Of a stretch of DNA of 15,778 bases, positions 1-7,887 are shown piece after piece. The translations under genes and the position numbers were made by a program. The first letter of the stretch is position 1. Each line of letters begins with the position of its first letter. Under the pieces are notes generated by a model. The model was given only the letters and a program-made list of their open reading frames with translations. It was not told where the DNA came from and made no database searches. The stretch is from NCBI GenBank assembly GCA_036244855.1, contig BQKZ01001311.1, forward strand, positions 66,958-82,735, written 5' to 3'. The DNA comes from Temnopleurus reevesii (Eukaryota; Echinodermata; Echinoidea; Temnopleuroida; Temnopleuridae).

Positions 1-352
1 ATCACATAACTCGTTTGATACACACATCCACTAATAGGATGACACTTATTAAGATACCCCACTTTCGATTTTCTCTTTAAAGCGGGGATATATATTACCA
101 AATCCCAGCCGGTATGTTTATACGCTAGGCATTAATGTGTTTGCTATTCTCAAAGAGGCTCGGATGCCGCAGCTGAACTAACGGTTCGCGGTCCTCCAAA
201 TCAAGATTTATGAACAGTATACATGCCAAAGTGATTCAGGAGAAATCGATTCTTCCCCCGCCCTCGTACCTGGGCTTGAACAAGATGACATCCGCATGGG
301 CATCTTTTATAGGGAAAGGGAAGTGTCAATGTGTGGGATGGAGCGTAATCAT
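1..352. other. Left flank without recognisable gene
   Basis: I see no coding region here. The only structure is a short imperfect hairpin with arms at 57-65 and 79-87 (8 of 9 positions complementary) and a 13-nt loop. Base composition is mixed, less A+T-rich than the rest of the window. Confidence 0.5.
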
Positions 353-355
353 TTA

Positions 356-484
356 AGCCCCGGTCACATAGGATCCGGAAGCAACACGATTCACCCCGAC
401 TCGTTGTTCTGAGGCAGTTAACTGTGAATTAACAAAGAGTCGGGGTGAATCGTGTTGATTTCGGGGTCCTATGTGACCGGGGCA
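356..484 (+). mobile_element. PIF/Harbinger-like palindromic MITE, copy 1
   Basis: A 129-bp foldback element. The left arm (357-402) and right arm (437-483) are near-perfect inverted repeats of about 47 bp beginning GCCCCGGTCACATAGG, separated by a 34-nt asymmetric loop (403-436) containing the palindrome CAGTTAACTG. It is flanked by TTA on both sides (353-355 and 485-487) in direct orientation, as expected of a target-site duplication rather than an extension of the inverted repeat. TWA trinucleotide duplications are characteristic of PIF/Harbinger (Tourist-like) elements; that assignment is inference from family knowledge. This is the most diverged copy: the left arm lacks one base and has a substitution near 374, and the right arm has changes near 458-461. 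No coding capacity. Two more copies lie at 10590 and 11145. Confidence 0.85.
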
Positions 485-499
485 TTAGGGAAACGACAA

Positions 500-820
500 T
501 GGCTTGTAACGGAGGGCTGTGGACAGTAGGACACATTTCCGCAACTGATGTGCGCAGTAAATGACAAGTGCGCAACTGATGTGCATACTAGATGCACACT
601 TATTTTCCACAGTATGCAAGTTTCCGTCTTGCAATTTCGAAAACACCCTAGAAGCGTGTTTTCGAAAGTGGTGGACGAAGGGTTGTGGACGGTAGAAAAT
701 GAGTGCGCAACTAATGTGTGCAGTAAATGACAAGTGCGCAAATGATGTATGCATTAGAGGCGTACTCGTTTTTTTTTTCACCTTCAATAAACCCCCGTCC
801 ACCAATTTCGAAAACACGTT
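500..820. repeat. Tandem/inverted repeat complex next to MITE copy 1
   Basis: Two diverged copies of a ~166-bp unit lie in tandem, the first from about 500-511 to 648 and the second from about 677 to 820. Both contain GTGGAC, the motif GCGCAAMTGATGT with a following GCAGTAAATGACAAGTGCGC, and end in TTTCGAAAACAC. The right unit is itself bounded by inverted repeats: 656-684 (GTGTTTTCGAAA then GTGGTGGACG) against 790-817. At the junction, TTTCGAAAACAC (635-646) faces GTGTTTTCGAAA (656-667) across a 9-nt loop. This looks like a foldback or MITE-type element inserted twice or duplicated. Short open frames on both strands here follow the repeats and have no recognisable protein features. Confidence 0.65.
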
Positions 821-958
821 AATATACAAATTATGCACCTGACAGAGAATGTAGTTTCCTTCGGTCCATCTGCTCACACTGTTTTCTATATGTTACCATG
901 TAAATACTGTTTCCTCAAAAAGCAACATGATCCTGAAGGTCTTTCGGCCATTGATCCA

Positions 959-1133
959 AGTTTGTGTTTCATAAAACTGTGGTGGGGAGATCTACGCAGG
1001 ACTCTACGAACAACTGGTAGCACTTTCTTCGGTGCGATTCAGCGCCAGGGGTTATTGTTCAATACGAGAGAGGGTGACCATTCGTTCGTAGAGCCCTGTG
1101 TAGGTCTACGCACAGCTTTATGAAACACAAACT
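959..1133. mobile_element. Foldback (MITE-like) element, family unknown
   Basis: A 175-bp element bounded by perfect 17-bp inverted repeats (AGTTTGTGTTTCATAAA at 959-975 and its reverse complement at 1117-1133). The similarity continues imperfectly inward: CTGTG, a GATCTACGCAGG-like stretch and CTCTACGAAC occur on the left, with the matching complement at 1079-1116. I see no obvious target-site duplication in the flanks (TTGATCCA versus AGGTTGCA), so the superfamily is undetermined. An open frame of about 96 codons (833-1123) crosses the left boundary and follows the inverted arms, so I do not regard it as a gene. Confidence 0.65.
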
Positions 1134-1880
1134 AGGTTGCAGAAGAGCTTAAGTTGCTTTTTTTTTGCAGTTGACCGAGGTTCTGACATCCTTGAGAGGG
1201 GATTTCGCTCCCTCCAAGACCGATTAAGATAGCCCACCACTCCAGCTTCACTCGTCCGCTAGGAATCGAGTGTTTATCGAGAACTTCAGACTCACTTTGG
1301 CGTGAAGAGTCAACACAACAACCAAACTGAAGTAACCGATTTATTTTTCCGGGACCCCGATACTGAGTGTTTGTTGTTATGGTAGTTTGTAAGAAGTCGG
1401 AAACAGATCGAATGTCAATGTTGCATGATTTCTTTTAATTGTGTTTTGCTGTAGTATTCAAATATCCATGAAGAATATTGAAAGACATATTCTAAATTTG
1501 GCAAAAGCTACGTCATAGAAGCACAAAACAACATTTTTAATACACTTCTATTGATTCTAGCTCCAGTCATATTTCAATGGCAATATTAAGAACTAATCAA
1601 TTTATTCAATAAAAAGACGCAGACAAGAATGATATTGACAGGAGAAATGAGTTTACCGGCTTTTACTCAGAACAACATATACGCATATTCATGATGGTCA
1701 TGTACATTTCATTATTTTTTTTTTCTTCAAGATATCAGTCATATCATCTTTTCGCTGTACCATACAAGCTGGAGAATTGACCAACAGAACAAAATACATA
1801 GATCCCATTTTTTTTTCGCTAGCCGGAGTAGAATTCATTTTTGACGTCCCTGGGATTTTCTGTGGCAGCCGATAAAAGCT
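1134..1880. other. Non-coding stretch, no recognised feature
   Basis: Mostly A+T-rich unique sequence with T-runs at 1159-1166, 1715-1725 and 1808-1816. A strong polypyrimidine-AG acceptor-like site ends at 1170, but the open frames behind it are only about 18-19 codons and match nothing I recognise. No repeat boundary or RNA gene is evident. Confidence 0.4.
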
Positions 1881-1887
1881 ACATTGG

Positions 1888-2095
1888 CTCGCGATCATGC
1901 GTCTGCAAGCGATAGACGCCATCGCGGATCAAGACGGATCGATATCACTTTACGACCGCGATATGCCCTCGCGATATCATTCGCTCTTCTATTACATCTT
2001 CATTGCCTTTATGACGTCACAATCATTGACTGTCTGGCGGAGCTTGATTTCATCATGTTCGCATGTAGCGTTGTTTCGCGTGGGTCTATTTTGAG
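1888..2095. promoter_or_regulatory. CpG-rich patch with repeated GCGAT/ATCGC motifs
   Basis: Within A+T-rich surroundings this ~200-bp patch is conspicuously rich in CpG. The motif TCGCGAT or close variants recurs: CTCGCGATC near 1890, ATCGCGGATC near 1921, ACCGCGATAT near 1955 and CTCGCGATAT near 1968. A perfect CRE lies at 2012-2019. The patch also contains a 65-codon open frame from 1897, but it shows no recognisable domain and I do not call it. A cis-regulatory element or a methylation-poor island is a reasonable guess, but only a guess. Confidence 0.3.
2012..2019. promoter_or_regulatory. Perfect cAMP response element (TGACGTCA)
   Basis: The full 8-bp palindromic CREB/ATF consensus is present. 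A single 8-mer is weak evidence alone. It gains a little weight because it lies inside the only CpG-rich patch of the left half. No core promoter elements are clearly placed relative to it. Confidence 0.3.
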
Positions 2096-2740
2096 CGAAT
2101 GTGAAGGGCAATTATTTTTGTTTGGGACAAAACTTAATTAGGTGTGACGGATATAAGACTGCTCTGTCTCTATAAGATGATATCTTGTGACATATCCTGA
2201 AATTGAATAATTGGATTTTCGCGTAGTATCTAGATCTGCGCATTATTCACAATTATGATGACTTATTTTGTAATATGGCAATATTTCAAAGTGAACATAA
2301 TAGTTATTCCTTCCTTAGACTTTAAAGTACATATAACATGACTTTTTAATGGGAGAGATGTTACTAAGTGTCTTTCTGTGAGCATTATGTACCAATATTT
2401 ATGTCAATAATTTTCATATGTAATTTCTATTTCGATCCCAATATTTAGACCCCCACTTTTTTGTGAATGAATGGGCATATAAATATTTGGATTAAGAAGA
2501 TAGAGTTTGCTTATTAATGCTAAACAAAAATGCACGAATGACATGCATCGAAATAAGAATTTTCCCAATTTGTGTTCAGTTTTTATAATAGAAACGCTTC
2601 GAATAACTTTAAAAAAGTCACATTATCTGTTATCAATCTGTTCACCCACGCATTCCATTTTGAATCATGCTAGTTGATAGACCGAACCTGGAAATGTTGC
2701 TACCGGAAACTCATCAGTTAAAGAGTATACGCTACTTTTG
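2096..2740. other. A+T-rich non-coding stretch
   Basis: I find no coding frame, repeat boundary or RNA gene in this A+T-rich stretch. Stops are dense in all frames. Confidence 0.4.
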
Positions 2741-2900
2741 ATTTTTTTTATTTGATTTTATTTTATTTCTGCGTTCAAATAAATGATTTATTTGTACAGG
2801 GCACAAATCGTACAGGGCCCCTTGGAAGATCAATTTCATTATTGAAAGGGCTACCCTGTATAAAGAAGACCTAATAAATAAATAAATACAATAAAATTTA
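2741..2900 (-). mobile_element. Probable retroelement 3' end
   Basis: Read on the minus strand, a stretch containing TTTATACAGGGTAGCCC and AGGGGCCCTGTAC runs into AATAAATCATTTATTTG and then an A-rich AAATAAAATAAAATC tail. This form (GC-rich block, then AATAAA-like and A-rich simple tail) is typical of LINE or SINE 3' ends in marine invertebrates. The heptamer TACAGGG occurs at 2795 and 2811, with its complement at 2854-2860. No reverse transcriptase frame is attached, so the copy is 5'-truncated or non-autonomous. Family not determined. Confidence 0.45.
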
Positions 2901-3021
2901 CAATACAAAAATTTAACATAAATACATAATATAAACAAATAGTATATCTCAACATACATAGAATAGTAATAAAAAGAGAAACACGGTATCAACTTAATTT
3001 AGATAAAGTAAGGGAACGCAG

Positions 3022-3052
3022 GAGACCGTCATCATGAGCGGTCTCATGATGA
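3022..3052. repeat. Interleaved dyads (A-B-A'-B' order)
   Basis: GAGACCG (3022-3028) is complementary to CGGTCTC (3039-3045), and TCATCAT (3029-3035) to ATGATGA (3046-3052). The two 7-bp pairs interleave, which is the topology of an H-type pseudoknot if transcribed. The pairings are perfect. Whether this is functional or chance is unknown, and no coding region adjoins it. Confidence 0.5.
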
Positions 3053-3840
3053 GGTGGGAATATGTTTTATTGTGTTAAAGAACAAACACATCTAGAGGTT
3101 GATACATTATGGAGAACATGACGAAGAAATATTAATCGAATAAAAGTTTGCGTAAATGTATCATGTCTACGATTGTGTCGAGCTGCCATCCAGTCGCAAA
3201 CAACATGGTTAGCCTAGAAAATACTTCATAATAAAATTAAGCTGAAGGTAGTGAACATGTATGCTCTTGACTGGGGATGTATGAGGGTGTATTGCCTGAA
3301 AATGTTTGTTTGCATATTTGTTCATCAAAGCGTGCGTTATGTTTGTTTGTTTTGTGAATGATTCCATATGTAAGCTATGCATGTATGAAGCGAATTACTC
3401 AGTTTACTTATTGATTCAAATTTATTTTTGCCAACGAACCCTTAACTGGTAACTGACATTTGAACTACAATACTTGGAATACCTTTTGCCTAAATTCCAT
3501 GTTGCTATTTCGGGCAAGGCTTTTGGTTTTATAAAGGTGTTCGTTGAGGTATTCACGACTCTGTGCACGACTGTTGACCATTTCTAAGGTGCTATTCAGC
3601 TCCAGAGGTTATCATTGAGTACAGAAAAGTGTCACCAATCCTGCATTCAGTCACGTGTAAACATCTACAAACAGCTTATAATGTAACATAACCCAGGCGT
3701 ACATTTAAACTCCTATTCGCTTATTTGTGTTTAGCCGGCTTTAGCCAGTGGACGCCCAGGAATAATAGATTTTGATTTAACGTCAATTTTTCTTGCCTGA
3801 TCTATTGTCTGATGACTGTGTGCATTCAAGATTTGAAGTC
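3053..3840. other. Non-coding stretch, no recognised feature
   Basis: A+T-rich, with TGTTTGTTTG-type low complexity near 3302-3350. No gene, RNA or transposon boundary is recognised. Confidence 0.4.
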
Positions 3841-3868
3841 CCGAGGGCTCCACACTTTGGAATTTTGC

Positions 3869-3899
3869 ACCCCCCCCAAAAAAAATAAATAAAATAAAG
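3869..3899. repeat. C-run/A-run/AAAT low-complexity tract
   Basis: A run of C followed by a run of A and then AATAAATAAAATAAA. In the reverse orientation it reads as a T-rich stretch ending in a G-run. It may be a retroelement tail, but no body is recognisable. Confidence 0.45.
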
Positions 3900-3983
3900 C
3901 TCATCACATCCAATTGGGCACCCCTTCAGCAATTTTAGCAGTGTGGCGTCCTTTTACGTCAACTTTGCCACCCCTAGTTCTGA

Positions 3984-4022
3984 CCCGGGGGGGGGGGGGG
4001 GGAACCCCCCCCCCCCCCCCCC
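3984..4022. repeat. G16-AA-C18 homopolymer palindrome
   Basis: Sixteen G (3987-4002), two A, then eighteen C (4005-4022). The two runs are complementary and could form a near-continuous G:C hairpin with almost no loop, or G-quadruplex and i-motif structures on opposite strands. Runs of this kind also arise where reads of opposite homopolymer ends are joined, so the exact lengths are unreliable. Confidence 0.8.
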
Positions 4023-4403
4023 TATGCACACGTGGATAAGGCAAGTAGGCACCATTGTCTGGTGTGTACCCTGCTATTTACCGTATTTATAAGCATAATT
4101 ATCGTATAAGAAGTACGTCTCAGCAATGGAGCCTAACAGTATACCGGTAGAATTCTCTGGTAATAGTATATCGATCTGTTTTGCTTGGCGCGGTATTAAG
4201 GCAAAATGAACGATTCCATGTCATCTCACGCAACAAATTTGAATTGTCATCGCCTGAATTGAAACGATGTACAGATTTCCATTCCCGTGTCTTGCACTCT
4301 TGCCCCAATAACTTTCGTAATACGGAATTGTCTATTTTTAATCCACTATAATTCCTACTTTACATGTAACATTATTGAAAAACTGTCGAATAATGGAAGA
4401 TAA
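4023..4403. other. Non-coding stretch, no recognised feature
   Basis: No gene is recognised. A minus-strand open frame of 62 codons (4120-4308) has no recognisable protein character. Confidence 0.4.
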
Positions 4404-4580
4404 GATAGATAGATATATAGATAGATAATCTTATTCGTCCACAATGGGAAATTTGCCTCGTTGGCTTTGACAATACGTGTACATTCAAACAAATGAAACA
4501 TTAAAATGAATAATACAAAAAGTAAACACATACAGAGTGCACATAATCTTGCATATACAGTAAACGAATATAAAGAACAT
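4404..4580 (-). mobile_element. CR1/L2-type LINE 3' end with (ATCT)n tail
   Basis: On the minus strand the sequence runs through GGCAAATTTCCCATTGTGG and ACGAATAAGATT into an ATCTATCTATAT-type tetranucleotide tail (4404-4430). The motif CAAATTTCCC-TGTGG followed by AATAA(A)G and a short tandem tail is the usual 3' terminus of CR1/L2-clade LINEs and of SINEs that use them in invertebrate genomes (family knowledge). The upstream part (about 4450-4580) is A+T-rich with no reverse transcriptase frame, so this is a 5'-truncated fossil. Confidence 0.6.
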
Positions 4581-4918
4581 ATAGATGACAAGGTCGGTAC
4601 ACAAAAGTCAACAAATACAGTATATTAGAAACGTTACATTACATGAGTTCAATGTTGCTGATTATGGTGATTTGTATTTTACTGAGCGATTTCGGGTAAC
4701 TAAGTTAATTGACTTTACGGCGAACATTCAAATCAGAAATTATCCAGAACGACAGTTGAAAATGAAGTGGAACAAAGAAATTTTTATAATCATACTCAGA
4801 AAATTATCATACTAAGCAGAGTTTAAGCAGAGTTTAAAAAACAATCTGTTTTAAGCGTTGTCAGTTTTGGCCTGGACATGATCATAATACATTGTTCTAA
4901 GACTACCATCATTATCCT
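4581..4918. other. Non-coding stretch, no recognised feature
   Basis: An open frame of 76 codons at 4585-4815 (+) has no recognisable motif, and its composition follows the A+T-rich background. A short direct repeat GCAGAGTTTAA occurs twice near 4816-4837. Confidence 0.4.
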
Positions 4919-5025
4919 TTATTTATATTTATTGGATAAGTTTCTTGCTGAATGAAATTAACACCATAGGTGGGTTTCGAGCCTATATGCCCTCTGGGTC
5001 CGAACCACTACACCACGACACTTCT
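4919..5025 (-). mobile_element. tRNA-derived SINE (minus strand)
   Basis: Read on the minus strand, the head contains a polymerase III A box (TGGTGTAGTGGTTCGGA) and, about 30 nt on, a B box (GGCTCGAAACCC). A short body with TTCAGCAAGAAACTTATCC follows, then an A+T-rich AATAAATATAAATAAA tail. The A-to-B spacing and the G/A-rich loop fit a tRNA-like head of the Asp/Glu/Gly style, and the 'GCAAGA-ACTT-ATCC' body is a common invertebrate SINE motif. The tRNA portion cannot fold into a full cloverleaf by eye, so this is a SINE and not a tRNA gene. Confidence 0.7.
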
Positions 5026-5960
5026 ACGAAGAGAACAAAAATCTTTTTTGTTTGTTTGTTTGTTATACTTCTCCTCTTCCTTCATTTCATTTTTATCGAA
5101 AATGTATGCTTATGGAAAAATGAAGCTAGAATGATGAATCTTAAATCTTAAATCCTTTAATTGTACAATAATTGAGTATGACATATACTACTAATAACAA
5201 TTTCAACTTATAAAGAGTTACATGTCAATCCCAATTACGTGGAATTTTGTAGAAACTGCTTGAAATATGTAAATACTTTACTAAAGTAATGCAAAAGTTA
5301 CTTAGAGATTGAAAACAAAATGCAGGTCATTGTTGCGCGTGTGTGTGTTAATTGTGCTATCTTGTATCCATTTAATTCCCGTTTTACACAAAATCTCTTG
5401 TAATAAGCATTGAACTTTTCCTTGACTTGTTTTGGCCTTTCAGATAAAAGATTGGAAGCCTCGAAATAAGGTTAAAGTCACTACACTTTTTATCTCATAG
5501 GAAATCATAATCCTCCATGCCAGTGTCCTTATCGCAAAATCGGAAATTAAGTGGAGCATTAGATTTGTAGGTTTATCCGTCCATGATTATGATTAGCACT
5601 ATGCAGTGTCCCAGAGAAAAATGAAACTGATATTGATCGATGTATAATCATATTTTGAGCACAGAAATAATTAATAAGTGGAACGCATTTGTGGAGCATA
5701 GAATGTCTACTTATATGGGATAACATTCATATAATTTATATTTCAAGCATAAGTGAATATAGTAACAACGTACAGTTGTGAAACAGTGTTTGAATTTAAT
5801 GAAAAAAATACGGGAATTAAAATAGATCAAATGTTTTCTTTTTTTTTAATTTGACACCTTAATCTTGAATTTGAGTGTTTATTGCATTTGGATGATTATT
5901 AAAGATCCTTTATTCCATAACTCTGCGTCAGTTTTCCGAATGAATGGATGTGGAGAAAGT
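5026..5960. other. A+T-rich non-coding stretch
   Basis: No gene, RNA or clear element. It includes a (TTTG)n stretch at 5046-5063 and T/A-runs. Stops occur in all frames. Confidence 0.4.
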
Positions 5961-5963
5961 CAT

Positions 5964-6105
5964 GGGTGGCCTAAATTAAAACCCATGAGATAGAAAGCAG
6001 TACTACCCAAGCCTCCTCATCCCTATTTACAGTTTGCTTATTAATCGCCAAATATTACAGGAAGCATGCTGACAAATACATATATCATAAAACAGATGGA
6101 GAACG
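5964..6105 (+). repeat. Diverged duplicate block, copy A
   Basis: About 140 bp beginning TGGCCTAAATTAAAA and containing AGAAAGCAGTACTA, TTTGCTTATTAATCGCCAA and GGAAGCATGC. The same order of motifs recurs at about 6317-6460 with many substitutions. Non-coding by appearance; probably a transposon remnant or an old segmental duplication with a ~355-bp period. Confidence 0.65.
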
Positions 6106-6152
6106 TGCCCCAAGAAGAAATAAAAAACACGGCATCATGTTCGCCTTGAATT

Positions 6153-6203
6153 TAATTTCAGCCAATCCTGCATTGTGTGAATGAAATTATGTTCAATTAA
6201 TCA
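6153..6203 (+). repeat. Short dispersed repeat, copy 1
   Basis: The stretch ATTTCAGCCAATC, ATTGTGTGA and TTCAATTAATC aligns with 10066-10113 (ATTTCAGCTAATC, ATTATGTGA, TTTAATTAATT). About 50 bp of imperfect similarity in the same orientation. Perhaps part of an interspersed element whose ends I cannot define. Confidence 0.4.
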
Positions 6204-6316
6204 AATTCTGTTTTGAAAACAAAAATAAATACACATCGGTCGCAATTTCAAAAGAATTGATAGCTTGGGCTATATCTTATTCTGGAATGATTCATAAGCC
6301 CAATGTTATTTTCCTG

Positions 6317-6460
6317 TAGGATGGCCTAAATTAAAACTTCTTAGTAGAAAGCAGTACTATTCCAGTCTCTTCATCCTCATCGCAAGTTTACTTACTACTC
6401 ACCAAATATCACCGGAAGCATGCAGACAAATACTTAGATTATGAAATGGATAGAGACTTG
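6317..6460 (+). repeat. Diverged duplicate block, copy B
   Basis: Second copy of the block at 5964-6105, again starting TGGCCTAAATTAAAA and sharing AGAAAGCAGTACTA, CACCAAATATCA and GGAAGCATGC followed by GACAAATAC. Its 3' part merges with the start of the direct repeat at 6440. Confidence 0.65.
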
Positions 6461-6788
6461 AAACGCACACCTCTCGCCATCATATAACCTGCTTTAACGC
6501 GCCCCCATTCACCTTTACAGAAAAGAACACCTGTCTCAATTTCGCACCCCTTCCGACTCCCATGTAACTCCCTGAAGAGAACATTAACCATTAACCCTCA
6601 GACCGTCGAATTATCCANTATGAAATGGATAGTTAAACGCACACCTCTCCCATCATAACCTGCTTTAACGCGCCCCCATTCACCTTTACAGAAAAGAACA
6701 CCTGTCTCAATTTCGCACCCCTTCCGACTCCCATGTAACTCCCCAAAGAGAACATTACCCATTAACCCTCAGACCGCCGAATTATCCA
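6440..6788 (+). repeat. ~175-bp direct tandem duplication with an N at the junction
   Basis: Copy 1 (6440-6617) and copy 2 (6619-6788) both run from ATGAAATGGATAG through AACGCACACCTCTC, CTTTAACGCGCCCCCATTC and CCTTCCGACTCCCATG to GAATTATCCA. Copy 2 lacks a few bases (for example in GAGACTTG and CGCC) and has scattered substitutions. The single ambiguous base in the window, 6618, sits exactly between the copies, so a haplotype or gap join in the assembly is as likely as a real duplication. Confidence 0.85.
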
Positions 6789-7148
6789 ATTTACGCATTG
6801 TCATACTACATATTACATGCACCCGAACGCGATGACTTAACTTCATTAACACCCTTGGTTGAATAAGCCCTTCCGGTCGGAAGTAACCGGGGTGAGATAC
6901 TCAGCGAAGGGGTTTTTCCTTAGAGGCGTCACCTTGTGCAAAGGTTCCATGATCGTGAAAATATTTTTTCTCTCAATATATTATATACATATACTGAGAT
7001 ATTAAGATAATGTTTACAAATCTGAATTTTAGGTGTTCAAGCCATTCCCTCGCAACCGACTGGAAAGTGAATTTAATCAGGCTTAGCAGTATACTGCACA
7101 AAGTTCAAGTATTTGAGCACTTGGCTGTGACCATGCAAAACCATGCAT
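6789..7148. other. Non-coding stretch, no recognised feature
   Basis: No gene or element recognised. It includes the slightly G+C-richer patch near 6866-6945 (TTCCGGTCGGAAGTAACCGG) with the short inverted pair TTCCGG-TC-GGAA. Confidence 0.4.
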
Positions 7149-7495
7149 TGATGATTATGATGATAATGATGGTGGTGATGATGATGACGATGATGATGAT
7201 GATGGTGATGATAATGATGATGGTGATGATGTTGATGGTGATGATGATGTTGATGATGGTGATGGTGATGATGATGATGATGACACTGATGGTGACGATG
7301 GTGATGATGATGATGATGATGATGATGGTGGTGATGATGATGATGTTGACGATGATGATGATGATGATGATGACGACGATGACGATGGTGATGGTGATGA
7401 TGTTGATGATGGTGATGATGATGATAATGATGCCGATGATGGTGATGGTGATGATGATGATGATGATGATAATGATGACGGTGATAATGATGATT
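7149..7495. repeat. (GAT/ATG)n microsatellite, imperfect
   Basis: About 345 bp of TGATGATGATG-type trinucleotide repeat with interruptions (GGT, GTT, GAC, AAT). Both long open frames over it are artefacts: a Met-rich frame on the plus strand and a His-rich frame on the minus strand. Confidence 0.95.
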
Positions 7496-7530
7496 AGGCA
7501 TAGATCACGCTTTTTGCGCAGTTAGAATTG

Positions 7531-7737
7531 AGGGTGCAATATTGTACCTTGCAGCCCCGGGAGACCCTTTAAGGTGCATTATTTTCAGAAAGGTGCAATT
7601 TTGCTCCCTTTTCTTAGTGTGCAATATTTTGCAAAATGTTCAAAAATTGCAGCTGCATCTTTGGCCTTCAAAATCCCCTATGAGGGAGTACATCATTCTA
7701 AGTCCGACGATTTACCGACTGAGCTATGTACCCGCTG
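7531..7737 (-). mobile_element. tRNA-derived SINE, minus strand (pair member 1)
   Basis: On the minus strand the head reads TAGCTCAGTCGGTAAATCG (A box, about 7725-7705), followed by an anticodon-arm-like CGGACTTAGAAT and a degenerate B box (GGATTTTGAAGGCC, about 7674-7661). The body contains AATATTGCACACTAAG and repeated TTGCACCTTT motifs. The head and body align with the plus-strand element at 7888-8115, so they belong to one family. The right end near 7737 and left end near 7531 are approximate, and I did not find a target duplication. Confidence 0.7.
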
Positions 7738-7887
7738 TTGTTAAGCGACGGACATTAGGACATAAAAGCTAGCGTTTGCCACGAGCGAATACTGTGGAAT
7801 ATTTTTTTTACAGGAAACGGATTAACACTGTTCACATATAAAACAGAGTCTGTGTTTGATGCCTTATAAATTCACCCATCTCTCGAA

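Noticed and set aside
356..484. Tc1/mariner origin (TA duplication) for the palindromic MITE
   Set aside because: With TA as duplication the two ends would be of unequal length; TTA gives symmetric ends in all three copies.
485..1123. Several open frames of 60-130 codons on both strands
   Set aside because: They follow tandem and inverted repeats, lack domains, and frames on opposite strands mirror the repeat structure.
1171..1232. Possible terminal coding exon behind the strong acceptor at 1170
   Set aside because: Two frames are open for only 18-19 codons before a stop, neither resembles a known protein end, and no upstream exon is visible.
5964..6788. CRISPR-like array
   Set aside because: Only two copies of long, unequal repeats without regular spacers, in a eukaryotic context.
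7010..7525. Long Met-rich open frame (plus) and His-rich open frame (minus)
   Set aside because: Both are translations of the GAT/ATG microsatellite; absence of stops follows from the trinucleotide repeat.
7660..7740. tRNA gene on the minus strand
   Set aside because: A box is good but the B box is degenerate and the anticodon and acceptor stems do not close; with the aligned partner at 7888 it is a SINE head.
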